Positions 7,997 to 18,265 are shown, numbered from the stretch's first letter. The stretch is 50,463 nucleotides of DNA from Candidatus Sungbacteria bacterium RIFCSPLOWO2_02_FULL_51_17 (GCA_001820785.1 MHQW01000043.1:24931-75393); one strand, 5' to 3'. The notes: generated from the sequence alone by a model not told the origin. Translations and numbers: made by a program.

Positions 7997-10168
7997 ATGA
8001 AAAAGGAATCATACTCCCTTGAGATTGGTCATGACAAGTTCACGGTGGAAATAACACCGCTGGCAGAACAAGCCCATGGCCGGGTACTCGTCAGATATGG
8101 AGACACGATGGTGCTCGCGACCGTCGTCATGGCAAAAAAACCCCGCGAAGGCGGTACATATTTTCCGTTAATGGTTGACTATGAGGAAAAGTTTTACGCG
8201 GCAGGAAAGATCCTTGGCTCGCGCTTTATCAAGCGCGAAACCCGCCCGTCGGAAGAGGCGGTGCTTGTCGGGCGTTTCATTGACCGCTCTATCCGCCCCC
8301 GCTTTAACCTTCGCATCAGAAACGACGTGCAGGTCATTGTAACGGTCCTTTCCATTGATGAAAAAAATGATCCCGATGTCGCCTCACTTCTGGCCGCATC
8401 TCTTGCCCTGTCGCTCTCGCACATTCCATGGGCGGGTCCCGTTGCGGGTGTTCGGGTAGGAAAAATTGACGGAAAGCTTGTCGTCAACCCGACGTTTGAA
8501 GACAGAAAAAATTCCCTGGTTGACTGTATCGTCTCCGGGACCGAATCAAAAATAAACATGATAGAGGCGGGCGCACAGGAAATACCCGAGGCCGAATTGG
8601 TAGGGGCGCTAGAACTTGCGCACACGGAGATAAAACGGATCATCCAATTCCAAAAACCTATCATTGCGGCTCACGGCGCAAAAAAAGCTCAACTCATTCT
8701 TGCAGAAGTTCCGGCCGACCTTGGCAAATCCTTAAAAAAGCACTTCCGGGAGCGCCTGGAGCATGCCCTGTTTGAGCGCGATAAAACGATCCGGCAAGAA
8801 AAAGTAGACGGCCTGAAAGAAGAGTGGATGACATTCGCAAAACAAGAGCACGGCGACATTTTTTCAAGCGCCGATGCCGACTATATATTTGAAGAAGAGG
8901 TGAACGATATCGTTCACAAAAAATTGCTTGAAAAAGGCGAGCGTCCCGATGGACGAAAACACGACGAGTTGCGCGAGCTTTCCGCGGAGGTCGGCCTCCT
9001 GCCGCGCGTGCACGGCTCCGCACTTTTTGTCCGCGGCCAAACACAGGCGCTTTCCGCATTAACGCTCGGAGCGCCCGGAGAAGAACAGCTTATTGAGGGC
9101 ATGGAGGTCCGCACCAAACGACGCTTTATGCATCACTATAACTTCCCGCCGTACTCCGTAGGAGAGGTTCGCCCCATGCGTGGCCCCGGACGCCGCGAGA
9201 TAGGCCATGGTGCGCTTGCCGAACGATCACTTGCCCCCATCATCCCTTCTAAAGACGAGTTTCCGTATACTATCCGCCTTGTATCAGAGATCCTTTCGTC
9301 AAACGGCTCGTCATCCATGGCCTCCGTTTGCGGCTCGGTACTTGCCCTTATGGACGCCGGAGTCCCGATAAAAAAACCGGCGGCGGGTATCGCCATGGGG
9401 CTCATGATGAACGGAGACGACTACAAAGTACTGACTGACATTCAAGGGCCGGAAGATCACCACGGCGATATGGATTTTAAAGCGGCCGGCACGAAAGACG
9501 GTATTACTGGCATTCAAATGGATGTAAAAATAGAGGGCGTTACGATTGATATCATCCGCGACACGCTCGCACAGGCGCGCGAAGCCCGCATGAAGATACT
9601 TGAGTGCATGCTTCAAACCCTTCCAGCTCCGCGGCCGGAACTCTCGCCCCTTGCTCCCCGTGTTGTTATCATCAAAATAAATCCGGAGAAGATCGGAGCG
9701 CTCATCGGCCCCGGCGGCAAGATCATCAACGGCCTTATAGAGCTCTACGGCGTCACTATAGACATTGATGATGACGGCTCGGTGTTCGTCACATCAACCG
9801 ATGCTGAAATGATGGAGCGCGCGGTCGCCGATATCAAAAAGATCACCAAGGAGATAAAACCGGGCGAACTACTTGAGGGACGCGTAAGCAGGATTTTCGG
9901 GTTCGGCGCAATGGTTGAGGTCGCCCCCAAACAGGATGGACTCATTCATATATCGGAACTTGCCCCGTGGAGAGTGGACCGCGTAGAAGACATAGTAAAC
10001 CTCGGAGACGCGGTACAGGTCATCGTAAAGGACATTGACGACCAGGGACGGGTGAATCTTTCGCTAAAGGATGTCCCGGGAAGATACTCGCCGGAAGACA
10101 TTCAGCGAGGAAAAACGCTTGCCGCAGAACGGCAATCCCGTCCGCCCCGCTCTCCCCGCCGATTCTAG
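7997..10168 (+). CDS. pnp: Polyribonucleotide nucleotidyltransferase (PNPase)
   Basis: 723 aa; duplicated RNase PH domains, KH (IGALIGPGGKIINGL) and S1 (GELLEGRVSRIFGFGAMVEVAPKQDGLIHISEL). Confidence 0.97.
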   Translation: MKKESYSLEIGHDKFTVEITPLAEQAHGRVLVRYGDTMVLATVVMAKKPREGGTYFPLMVDYEEKFYAAGKILGSRFIKRETRPSEEAVLVGRFIDRSIRPRFNLRIRNDVQVIVTVLSIDEKNDPDVASLLAASLALSLSHIPWAGPVAGVRVGKIDGKLVVNPTFEDRKNSLVDCIVSGTESKINMIEAGAQEIPEAELVGALELAHTEIKRIIQFQKPIIAAHGAKKAQLILAEVPADLGKSLKKHFRERLEHALFERDKTIRQEKVDGLKEEWMTFAKQEHGDIFSSADADYIFEEEVNDIVHKKLLEKGERPDGRKHDELRELSAEVGLLPRVHGSALFVRGQTQALSALTLGAPGEEQLIEGMEVRTKRRFMHHYNFPPYSVGEVRPMRGPGRREIGHGALAERSLAPIIPSKDEFPYTIRLVSEILSSNGSSSMASVCGSVLALMDAGVPIKKPAAGIAMGLMMNGDDYKVLTDIQGPEDHHGDMDFKAAGTKDGITGIQMDVKIEGVTIDIIRDTLAQAREARMKILECMLQTLPAPRPELSPLAPRVVIIKINPEKIGALIGPGGKIINGLIELYGVTIDIDDDGSVFVTSTDAEMMERAVADIKKITKEIKPGELLEGRVSRIFGFGAMVEVAPKQDGLIHISELAPWRVDRVEDIVNLGDAVQVIVKDIDDQGRVNLSLKDVPGRYSPEDIQRGKTLAAERQSRPPRSPRRF

Positions 10169-10177
10169 CAAGCATAA

Positions 10178-10202
10178 GCCCGCCCTCCGGCGGGTTTTTG
10201 TT
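10178..10202 (+). terminator. Rho-independent terminator after pnp
   Basis: cccgccctccggcgggtttttgtttt. Confidence 0.8.
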
Positions 10203-10290
10203 TTCTCGGCATTGTTCCGAAGTATTGGATTTTTAAGCAAATTCGCTTAAAATCAAGGGGTGCGGTTAGGCTCAGTAAACGCATGCCCAT

Positions 10291-11160
10291 ATGGACCCGC
10301 TTACCAACCACAAGCCCGAAGAGACCAAGACAGATCCCCAGAAACATGAGGCGACTTTGCGTACGATGAAAACGGACGTGGCAACGTTCATACAAAAGGA
10401 AAGGCCCTCTCTTATCAGCATGGTCTCGCGACAAGAAGACGCGCCGCTCCTGGAGCGAAAGACGGCCGCGCGTCCCAGCGCCCTGTCGCTCCTTGCAACG
10501 TTTCTCATTATTGCGATCTTCGGCATGCTTGGATACACGGGCTACTTGTATTATCAGGCAACACGGGTCATCGTTGAACCGGGCCCGGGAACCACAAAAT
10601 TCTTTTCTACCGATAAAAAGGTTTCACATACGGTACAGCAAGATCGCGCGTCCCTCCTAAAAGTGCTTCAGGAGGAATCAACCGAGCGCGAACGCGATGG
10701 GCTCGTCAAAGAGCTTTCGCTCTCGCTTGAAAGTGCTGTTATCACACGAACACTTACCCCGCATCAATTTTTTTCGCTTCTTGCCATAAAAACTCCAAAG
10801 GGATTTCTGGATGAACTTGACGTAGAGTTCCTTCCGTTCCTGTTTTATACGAAAGGAGAAACGTACTTCGGTGCGGTGGCGCGCGCAAAAAACACCGATG
10901 CCGCTTTCGCAAAACTTCTTGAATGGGAGGTCTCCATCCAAAAAGACCTAAAGCCCCTTCTCTTCAACAGAGAAGCAGAGGTGACCATACCGCTTTTTGA
11001 AGACAAGACGTATAAGAATGTCCACTACCGCTTTGTACAACTTTCCAACGAGACCGACTTTGGCATCGGGTATTTCGTGTTCCCCACAAAATCGTTCGTT
11101 ATCATCGGAACATCCGAGGAAGAGCTTCGGGTCGTGATAAACCGGCTTTTTGAGGCGTAA
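10291..11160 (+). CDS. Hypothetical single-pass membrane protein
   Basis: 289 aa with one TM (LSLLATFLIIAIFGMLGYTGYLYYQ) and a long extracytoplasmic domain. Confidence 0.7.
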   Translation: MDPLTNHKPEETKTDPQKHEATLRTMKTDVATFIQKERPSLISMVSRQEDAPLLERKTAARPSALSLLATFLIIAIFGMLGYTGYLYYQATRVIVEPGPGTTKFFSTDKKVSHTVQQDRASLLKVLQEESTERERDGLVKELSLSLESAVITRTLTPHQFFSLLAIKTPKGFLDELDVEFLPFLFYTKGETYFGAVARAKNTDAAFAKLLEWEVSIQKDLKPLLFNREAEVTIPLFEDKTYKNVHYRFVQLSNETDFGIGYFVFPTKSFVIIGTSEEELRVVINRLFEA

Positions 11161-11234
11161 TAGTCATATAACTACACACCGGGCGGCATGCGATGCGTAT
11201 CGCCCCGCACCCCCTCCCCGTGTCTACTCTTATT

Positions 11235-11603
11235 ATGGATCAGTCAACACTTTCAGAATTAAAAAAGAAGTTGCTTGCCGAAAAAGCGCTCCTGGAGGCA
11301 GAGCTTTCATCGTTTGCCAAAAAAGACCCGGAAAGTAGAACCGACTGGGAAACACCGACCCCCGATGTTGGACAAGGAGAGGAGAGTGTTCCGCCGGACG
11401 ATCTTGCCGATAAATTTGAGGAGTATGAAAACCTGGTCTCGCGCGAGCAACCCCTTGAGACACGACTAAACGAGGTAACGAGAGCTCTTTCCCGCATAGA
11501 AGAGGGCGGGTACGGCACATGCCGGGTCTGCAAAAAACCCATCCCGCAGGAACGGCTTGAGGCAAACCCTGCGGCAATGACTGATATGGAGCATGCGGAA
11601 TAA
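11235..11603 (+). CDS. TraR/DksA-family zinc-finger-like protein
   Basis: MDQSTLSELKKKLLAEKALLEAELSSF...ALSRIEEGGYGTCRVCKKPIPQERLEANPAAMTDMEHAE; ATG at 11235. Confidence 0.88.
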   Translation: MDQSTLSELKKKLLAEKALLEAELSSFAKKDPESRTDWETPTPDVGQGEESVPPDDLADKFEEYENLVSREQPLETRLNEVTRALSRIEEGGYGTCRVCKKPIPQERLEANPAAMTDMEHAE

Positions 11604-11630
11604 GCTCTGCCATCACTTGGAATATCAAAA

Positions 11631-11659
11631 CCGCACGGAAAACCGTGCGGCGCTTTTTT
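11631..11659 (+). terminator. Rho-independent terminator after the DksA-like gene
   Basis: ccgcacggaaaaccgtgcggcgctttttt. Confidence 0.8.
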
Positions 11660-11674
11660 ATGCTTTGTCTTTGT

Positions 11675-11995
11675 TTACTTTTTTCTTAACCACAACACAA
11701 AATCTATATATCCAACACCAACGAGAGCCGCGATCGCCCCTGCCACAATAACGATAAAAATGTTGTGGGCTAGAATGCCCGCCCCCACCAGAACCAACCA
11801 CAACCCCGTCTCAATCGTCTTGAAGTAGTTCTTCGGAAGAAGGTTCGGCTTCCTTACAAAGATCACGAGAACAGCAACCATGAGCACAAGGGCCACCCGC
11901 GCAACATCCATATAAAACGGACCCTGACCAATAGATAGGGCAATAAGGAGAAAAATGAAGCCCCAGAAAAACAGAAAAAGATTGTCAAGAAGCAT
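11675..11995 (-). CDS. Hypothetical multi-pass membrane protein
   Basis: MLLDNLFLFFWGFIFLLIALSIGQ..., four hydrophobic segments; the ORF extends to 12025 with an alternative start. Confidence 0.6.
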   Translation of the reverse strand: MLLDNLFLFFWGFIFLLIALSIGQGPFYMDVARVALVLMVAVLVIFVRKPNLLPKNYFKTIETGLWLVLVGAGILAHNIFIVIVAGAIAALVGVGYIDFVLWLRKK

Positions 11996-12104
11996 GTGCT
12001 TTCTCCGCTCTGTTTGGTGTTCCACACTGTATCATGCCACACAGCGCGTGTCAACCCTTCACGCCTTTTTGACATGTATTGCGGCCATCTGCTACGAATA
12101 CGCC

Positions 12105-13631
12105 ATGATAAAGCTTCTCTCGGCGCAAGTCGTAGGGCTTGACGCAAAACCGATAGACATTGAGGTTGACATATCCCCCGGACTGCATATTTTTTCTATT
12201 GTCGGCCTTGCCGACAAAGAAATTCAGGAGTCACGCGAGCGCGTGGGGTCCGCCATCCGCCACATCGGTGCGCGTCCGCCCCACAAAAAATCACAGCGCG
12301 TCATCATCAATCTGTCGCCCGCCGATCTTAAAAAAGAAGGGCCGGCATTTGACCTACCCATCGCATTGGGTTTTCTTTTGTCATCGGAGCAGGCGCGCTT
12401 TGATCCTGCAGAAAAAATGTTCGTGGGAGAATTGGGTCTTGATGGCGCGATCAAAAAAGTATCGGGAGTACTGCCCATCACAATCCTTGCCCGCGCGCTT
12501 GGCGTGCGAGAGCTCTATATCCCTAAGGGCAACGGCGAAGAGGCGTCGCTGGTGGACGGCGTCACCATTTTTGAGACCGCCTCGCTTTCGGAACTTCTTG
12601 ACGTGCTTGAGGGAAGAACTGTGTACGAGCCGGTCCGCCCGCACGCTACCATGCGCGCCGAGAACACTCCTGCAGAAACGGACTTCTCGCATATTCGCGG
12701 ACAAGAAACGGCAAAACGCGCAGCTCTTATTGCCGCTGCCGGGAACCATAATATGTTCATGGAGGGGCCGCCTGGCACCGGCAAAACGCTTCTTGCAAAA
12801 ACACTTGCGACCATACTGCCTGCGATGGCGGATGAGGAGGTCATTGAGGTCACAAAAATATACAGCGTTGCGGGAGAGCTGAAAGAAAAAGGACGCCCCG
12901 TGACATCGCGGCCGTTTCGCGCGCCACACCACTCCGCCTCTCCCGTTTCTATCACGGGCGGGGGGTCCACCATCCGCCCGGGAGAAATTACGATGGCCCA
13001 CCGAGGGGTACTATTCCTGGACGAGCTTCCCGAATTCCAGCGCTCGGTGCTGGAGGCGCTCCGCCAGCCGTTGGAAAACCGCGAGATCACCGTTGCAAGA
13101 GCCCAGGGAGCGGCGACGTTTCCCGCCGACTTCATGCTGGTTGCCGCAATGAACCCATGCCCATGCGGAAATTACGGAAACACCAAAAAAGAGTGTGTGT
13201 GCGCCCCGGGAGCCATCTCAAAATACCGAAGAAAAATTTCCGGTCCTCTTTTGGATAGAATTGACCTATGCATTAACGTACCGAATGTGGAGTACGAAAA
13301 ATTGGAAGAACCGGCAACAACCGGCGAAACATCAGCGGACATCCGCGCGCGTGTTGAGGCGGCCCGAACCGTTCAGCGTACCCGATTTTCTGGCGAACGG
13401 ATACAAACCAATAGCCAGATGTCCACCGCGCTCATAAAAAAATATTGCCCGCTCTCAGAATCCTCAAAAGTCCTCCTTGAGACCGCCTACAACCAGTATG
13501 GATTTTCCCCGCGCGCATACTTTCGCATTATTAAAGTCGCCCGCACCATCGCCGATCTTGCCGGAGCCCGCGCGATAGAAGACCCGCACGTCCTTGAAGC
13601 ACTGCAGTATCGGCCAAAAGCAGAGGTGTAA
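12105..13631 (+). CDS. comM: ComM / YifB family Mg-chelatase-like AAA ATPase
   Basis: MIKLLSAQVVGLDAKPIDIEVDISPGLHIFSIVGLADKEIQESRERV...MEGPPGTGKTLLAK...FLDELPEF. Confidence 0.95.
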   Translation: MIKLLSAQVVGLDAKPIDIEVDISPGLHIFSIVGLADKEIQESRERVGSAIRHIGARPPHKKSQRVIINLSPADLKKEGPAFDLPIALGFLLSSEQARFDPAEKMFVGELGLDGAIKKVSGVLPITILARALGVRELYIPKGNGEEASLVDGVTIFETASLSELLDVLEGRTVYEPVRPHATMRAENTPAETDFSHIRGQETAKRAALIAAAGNHNMFMEGPPGTGKTLLAKTLATILPAMADEEVIEVTKIYSVAGELKEKGRPVTSRPFRAPHHSASPVSITGGGSTIRPGEITMAHRGVLFLDELPEFQRSVLEALRQPLENREITVARAQGAATFPADFMLVAAMNPCPCGNYGNTKKECVCAPGAISKYRRKISGPLLDRIDLCINVPNVEYEKLEEPATTGETSADIRARVEAARTVQRTRFSGERIQTNSQMSTALIKKYCPLSESSKVLLETAYNQYGFSPRAYFRIIKVARTIADLAGARAIEDPHVLEALQYRPKAEV

Positions 13632-13674
13632 TGAGATAAGAAGCGCGGCATGCGCTTTAGGATACACATAAAAA

Positions 13675-13701
13675 TAAGGGCCCCTTCGGGCTTTATTTTT
13701 T
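13675..13701. terminator. Probable bidirectional terminator between convergent comM and M23 genes
   Basis: aaaataagggccccttcgggctttattttt, GC hairpin flanked by A and T tracts. Confidence 0.6.
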
Positions 13702-13736
13702 AACTGCAATCTTACATCCTACAGCTTACACCTATA

Positions 13737-14933
13737 CTAGAACGGATTTTTCGCGCCGCGAATTTCAAAATGAACGTGACATCCCGTTGAATTTCCTGTT
13801 GAACCGACAAGCGCTATGGTCATTCCTTGTGGGACCTTATTGCCGGACGCGACGAAGATCTCCTTGAGATGCCCATAGAGCGTTTGCGTGCCGTTGGAGT
13901 GGGCAATGACAACGTATTTTCCATATCCACCGTTCCATCCGGTTGATTTTGCGATAAGAACGGTGCCGGCAGCGGAGGCCGCGACCGGTGTTCCGCAAGA
14001 GATAGCAAGGTCAACGCCATTGGACCCGTGAAGTCCGTGAGGATTTGCCTTGGTCGCACGAGCGTTCCGTCCACCTATGATAGGACGCATATAATACCCG
14101 CTTATTTCAAGAGGGCCCGCATATTTTTTGGTCGTCACCGACGCCGGAATCGTCTTCGGCACTACGGGCGGAGGAAGTTCACCGTCCGGAATAATAATGG
14201 TGGTGCCGCTCTGAAGCGTTGTGCCCGGCGCGAGCCCGTTAAAGGCCAGAATGTCTCCCGCATCCCCACCGAACCGTTTTGCTATCGCCTCTATGGCGTC
14301 CCCCTTTTTCACCTCGTACTGAATGCCCGAGACGGGAAGAATGATGAGGATGTCGCCCGGTTTGATGGCGCTCGGACGCGCAATGTCGTTTGCCCACAGA
14401 AGCGTGTTGAGGGTGATGCCAAATGAACTCGCAATACCTGATGCCGTATCTCCGGGTTTTACCGTATATACATAGATCTGGTCAGTAACGATCCCTCCCT
14501 GCATAACGCCGATGGGATTTGCCGCACCCATGAGCGCGTTCTCATCAGTAAAAGCAAGCTCTCCGGAGGCAACGCCGACTGTTGCTGTATAGTCAACCGC
14601 CCGAGGAATCGGATAAATAACCGGGTCTGCGGATGCGGCCTGCGTCCCGCTTATAACGGCAGCCATTGATATGATCTCGGTGCTCTCGTCCCCAATAAAA
14701 AAATTGAGGACTGAGGAGAAGAATCCCGCATGGGCCTGAGCCGGAGTCCCCAAAATCAGTGAAAAAAGGCAGAAAAGCACATAAAAAACAAACAGCTTCC
14801 TTTGGAAAAGAAGCGTCAACGCTAGTGTTTTTGAGTTTTTCCCCTGGCCGCCTCCTTCTACAGGCAATCGCTCCCGGTCTTGGGGGGTAGTAAAATGGCT
14901 AATATGTCTTATGCGTCCGGGGCCTAAAACCAT
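13737..14933 (-). CDS. Secreted LysM-M23 family peptidoglycan endopeptidase
   Basis: Two LysM-like repeats (YTVKPGDTASGIASSFGITLNTLLWAND; YEVKKGDAIEAIAKRFGGDAGDILAFNG), M23 motifs (GSNGVDLAIS, HVHFEIRG); true start uncertain. Confidence 0.88.
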   Translation of the reverse strand: MVLGPGRIRHISHFTTPQDRERLPVEGGGQGKNSKTLALTLLFQRKLFVFYVLFCLFSLILGTPAQAHAGFFSSVLNFFIGDESTEIISMAAVISGTQAASADPVIYPIPRAVDYTATVGVASGELAFTDENALMGAANPIGVMQGGIVTDQIYVYTVKPGDTASGIASSFGITLNTLLWANDIARPSAIKPGDILIILPVSGIQYEVKKGDAIEAIAKRFGGDAGDILAFNGLAPGTTLQSGTTIIIPDGELPPPVVPKTIPASVTTKKYAGPLEISGYYMRPIIGGRNARATKANPHGLHGSNGVDLAISCGTPVAASAAGTVLIAKSTGWNGGYGKYVVIAHSNGTQTLYGHLKEIFVASGNKVPQGMTIALVGSTGNSTGCHVHFEIRGAKNPF

Positions 14934-15194
14934 GCTTTTCTAAAAAAGCATCAATTTAAGCCATTTTTTCGGAATTACCGTCAGGAAACCGAACACCCTC
15001 CCATTGTACAGAATCCCAAATTTGGAAGGCAAGGGCCTTGTCCACACCCCGTGGGCAACCGAACGAACAATAAAAAAACGCTCAGCCGCAAAACAAAACA
15101 GGGGTACGCCGTGTTAGCGCCCTCACACAATGACAATGCGCTGAATATTTTGGCGCCTTGAGTTTTTACCGGTGAACCGTAAGATAGAAAGGCC

Positions 15195-17201
15195 GTGAAC
15201 CACATTCTTGAGGGTCTAAATGAACAACAGCAGAAGGCGGTGCTCACAGCCAAGGGCCCCGTTTTAATATTTGCCGGCGCCGGCTCCGGAAAGACAAAGT
15301 GCCTTACCCATCGCATCGCCCACCTTATCGCAACCGGTGTACCACCCGAACGGATATTGGCCGTAACATTCACCAATAAGGCCGCAAGCGAGATGAAAGA
15401 GCGTGTCGGCACACTACTGAGCGCCGCAAGCAACGGGCAAAAGCCCCGCACACCGTATGCCATGAACCGGATGCCGTGGATAGGAACGTTTCATTCGTTT
15501 TGCGTATTCATTCTCCGCGAAGAGGCGCCCAAGATCGGCTTTACAAAGTACTTTTCCATTTTTGACGATGATGACAGCATTTCGCTTATCAAAGAACTTC
15601 TCAAAGAGATGAATATAAGCTCAAAGCAATTTCCCGCCGCCATGATGCGAAACGCCATCTCGGGCTTAAAAAATGAGCTTATCTCGCCGGATACCTACGA
15701 CGGCAAGAACTCGCCTGACCCATTCCCAAAAACACTCTGGCGCCTTTATGAGCGTTATCAAAAAGGGCTTGCCGACGCGAATGCGTTTGATTTTGACGAC
15801 CTCATCATGAAGACCGTTCTCTTGTTTCGCGAACACCCGGCAACGCTTCTTCGCTGGCAAGAACAGTTCCAATACATTCATATTGACGAGTTTCAAGACA
15901 CAAATGCCTCCCAATACGAGCTCTCGCGGCTTCTTGCGGGCCTCCACAAAAATATTTTTGTCATCGGAGACGACGCCCAATCAATTTACTCGTGGCGCGG
16001 CGCCGATTTCCGTAATATTCTCAACTTTGAAAAGGACTGGCCGGGAGCAACCACTATTCTTCTGGAAGAGAATTACCGATCCACCCAGCCGATCCTGAAC
16101 GCCGCAAATCACGTGATAGCGCATAACACCCGCCAGAAAAAAAAGTGGCTCTCCACACAAAAGGCCGGAGGCGAAAACCCGCACGCGGTCATTGTGCCGA
16201 ACGAACGGCATGAGGCGGAGTACATCGCGGAACACATACATGAACGCGCAAAACGGGGCGAAGAGCTGTCGCAATTCGTGGTGCTCTACCGCACCAACGC
16301 CCAGTCGCGCGCGATAGAAGAACAACTTATTGAACGCGGCCTGCCGTACAAAATCGTGGGCGGCGTGAAATTTTACGAACGAAAAGAGGTCAGAGACCTT
16401 CTCGGGTATCTGCGTCTTTCGGTAAATCCCCAAGACCTTGCAAGCATCAAGCGCATCATCAACGTGCCCGCGCGCGGCATCGGAAAAATGACCTTGTTAA
16501 AATACATGAGTCATCCCGTAACCGAGACCGGCGCGCGTGATACTGCGCACATGAGCATCTCCGAAAGAAGGCGCGTAGAACAATTTGAGAGAGTGGTGCG
16601 AGACATGCGAGAGGCATCACTGCAAAAAATTCCGTCACGCCTCATAGAATTTCTTATCAACCGCATCAACTATGAGCAGTACCTTGAGGACTCCATGATG
16701 GACGCGGAAAACCGCATTGAAAATATTAAGGAGTTCGCGGGACTTGCAAAAAAATACGATGAGCTGCCGCTCCCTGCGGGTCTCGTAAAACTTTTGGAAG
16801 ATGTAGCGCTCCTTGCCGACGCCGACGCAGTAGACGAGCGGGCGGGCGCGGTGCACCTCATGACGGTGCACGCCGCAAAGGGGCTTGAGTTCCCCGTGGT
16901 CTTCATTGCGGGGCTTGAAGAGGGCGTTTTCCCCCATTCTAAAGCCCTTTTTGACCAATCAGCGCTTGAGGAGGAGCGACGGCTTTTCTACGTCGGCATC
17001 ACACGCGCAAAAGAATTGCTCTATCTCCTCTGCGCACACCGCCGGCTCTTGTGGGGCGAGACGTCAATAAATCCTCCGTCGCGTTTTCTGAAAGAGATTC
17101 CGGACGAATTTCTTCAGCATGAGGACTATGTGGGAGAGTACGGCAACTCGTACGCCGACGAAAAAAGCAGTGATGAAAACGAGAATATTCTTATAGAGTA
17201 G
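15195..17201 (+). CDS. UvrD/PcrA-family ATP-dependent DNA helicase
   Basis: 668 aa, GTG start; GAGSGKTKCLTHRIAHL, FQDTNASQY, GDDAQSIYSWRGAD, VHAAKGLEFPVVFIAGLEEG. Confidence 0.95.
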   Translation: MNHILEGLNEQQQKAVLTAKGPVLIFAGAGSGKTKCLTHRIAHLIATGVPPERILAVTFTNKAASEMKERVGTLLSAASNGQKPRTPYAMNRMPWIGTFHSFCVFILREEAPKIGFTKYFSIFDDDDSISLIKELLKEMNISSKQFPAAMMRNAISGLKNELISPDTYDGKNSPDPFPKTLWRLYERYQKGLADANAFDFDDLIMKTVLLFREHPATLLRWQEQFQYIHIDEFQDTNASQYELSRLLAGLHKNIFVIGDDAQSIYSWRGADFRNILNFEKDWPGATTILLEENYRSTQPILNAANHVIAHNTRQKKKWLSTQKAGGENPHAVIVPNERHEAEYIAEHIHERAKRGEELSQFVVLYRTNAQSRAIEEQLIERGLPYKIVGGVKFYERKEVRDLLGYLRLSVNPQDLASIKRIINVPARGIGKMTLLKYMSHPVTETGARDTAHMSISERRRVEQFERVVRDMREASLQKIPSRLIEFLINRINYEQYLEDSMMDAENRIENIKEFAGLAKKYDELPLPAGLVKLLEDVALLADADAVDERAGAVHLMTVHAAKGLEFPVVFIAGLEEGVFPHSKALFDQSALEEERRLFYVGITRAKELLYLLCAHRRLLWGETSINPPSRFLKEIPDEFLQHEDYVGEYGNSYADEKSSDENENILIE

Positions 17202-17244
17202 CGGCGGGCGCTCCGAACAGCGCAGAAACACATCTTCGCGCGTA

Positions 17245-18111
17245 TTGCGTATGCGTATGAAAAACGAACATAAAAAAACCCCCACCGCGCACGACATTCA
17301 CCCCAACAAGCTCATGGGGCAGCATTTTTTGGTTTCAAAAACGGTATTAGAAAAAATTCTTATGGCCGCAGAACTTTCAAAGAACGATACGGTGCTAGAG
17401 GTCGGCCCCGGACTCGGCGCGCTTACGCTTGAACTTTCGCGGCGGACGGAGCGCGTTATCGCCGTTGAAAAGGACCGCACGCTTGCGGCCGCTCTTAAAA
17501 AAATATTGGCAGAACACGGGCGCACAAACGTATCTGTCGTAGAAAAAGATCTTCTCCGCATACCGGTGAACGAGTTGGTCCGTGGCCCATATAAAATAGT
17601 CGCGAACCTTCCATACTACCTTACCTCGCGTTTTTTACGGATGTTCATTGCAGACACCGTGGCGCGACCGGAAGAGATCGTGGTGGTGATACAGCGCGAA
17701 GTCGCGGAACGCGTCGTCGCGCAACCGCCGGAAATGGGACTCTTGTCGCTTTCTGTCCAGACATTCGGAACACCGCAGATCATCTCGTTCATACCGGCAG
17801 ACGCTTTTTCTCCGCCGCCAAAAGTAGAATCGGCGATCCTGCGAATAACCGACATTTCTCCACGTTTTTTCCTTGCGCACGCGCTGGATGAAAAAAAGTT
17901 TTTCTCGCTGGCACGCACCGCATTCCAGCAAAAAAGAAAAATGCTGGCAAACTCACTTGCGCTCCTGTGCGAAGGAAAGGCGGCCGCCGAAAAAATTCTC
18001 GCCGCCGCACACATTCCAGGGGGAGCGCGCCCGCAAGAACTATCGCTTGATGACTGGGCGCGGCTTTGCACGGCGTTGCCCGCATCCCATCAGCCCCAAT
18101 CCGCCCCCTGA
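17245..18111 (+). CDS. rsmA: 16S rRNA (adenine1518/1519-N6)-dimethyltransferase
   Basis: MGQHFLVSKTVLEKIL, VLEVGPGLGALTLEL, VANLPYYLTSRFL. Confidence 0.93.
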   Translation: MRMRMKNEHKKTPTAHDIHPNKLMGQHFLVSKTVLEKILMAAELSKNDTVLEVGPGLGALTLELSRRTERVIAVEKDRTLAAALKKILAEHGRTNVSVVEKDLLRIPVNELVRGPYKIVANLPYYLTSRFLRMFIADTVARPEEIVVVIQREVAERVVAQPPEMGLLSLSVQTFGTPQIISFIPADAFSPPPKVESAILRITDISPRFFLAHALDEKKFFSLARTAFQQKRKMLANSLALLCEGKAAAEKILAAAHIPGGARPQELSLDDWARLCTALPASHQPQSAP

Positions 18112-18137
18112 TGCCTACCATCTCCATGTGCCAACAC

Positions 18138-18251
18138 AAACCCCGCCCGTAAAAGGCGGGGTTTACTTTATTTCACATGACGCGTTTCCCAATATCACAA
18201 AACGATATTTCATGCTCTGTACATACAGCCCGCCTTTTACGGGCGGGGTTT
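18138..18251. repeat. MITE-like intergenic inverted repeat, copy 1
   Basis: Perfect 23-bp terminal inverted repeats aaaccccgcccgtaaaaggcggg / cccgccttttacgggcggggttt; core aligns with copies at 41.1 and 48.5 kb. Confidence 0.8.
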
Positions 18252-18265
18252 CGCACAAAAAAGCA

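Noticed and set aside
8194-9945. Several minus-strand ORFs over pnp
   Set aside because: Shadow ORFs opposite a full-length, conserved PNPase.
12160-13135. Long alternative-frame ORFs (240 aa on +, 206 aa on -) within comM
   Set aside because: Arg/Ser/Pro-rich shadow translations; the comM frame carries all known motifs.
14931-14953. atgcttttctaaaaaagcat palindrome upstream of the M23 gene as a c-di-AMP (ydaO-type) riboswitch
   Set aside because: Upstream sequence does not show the conserved ydaO motifs I know; only a simple hairpin is supported.
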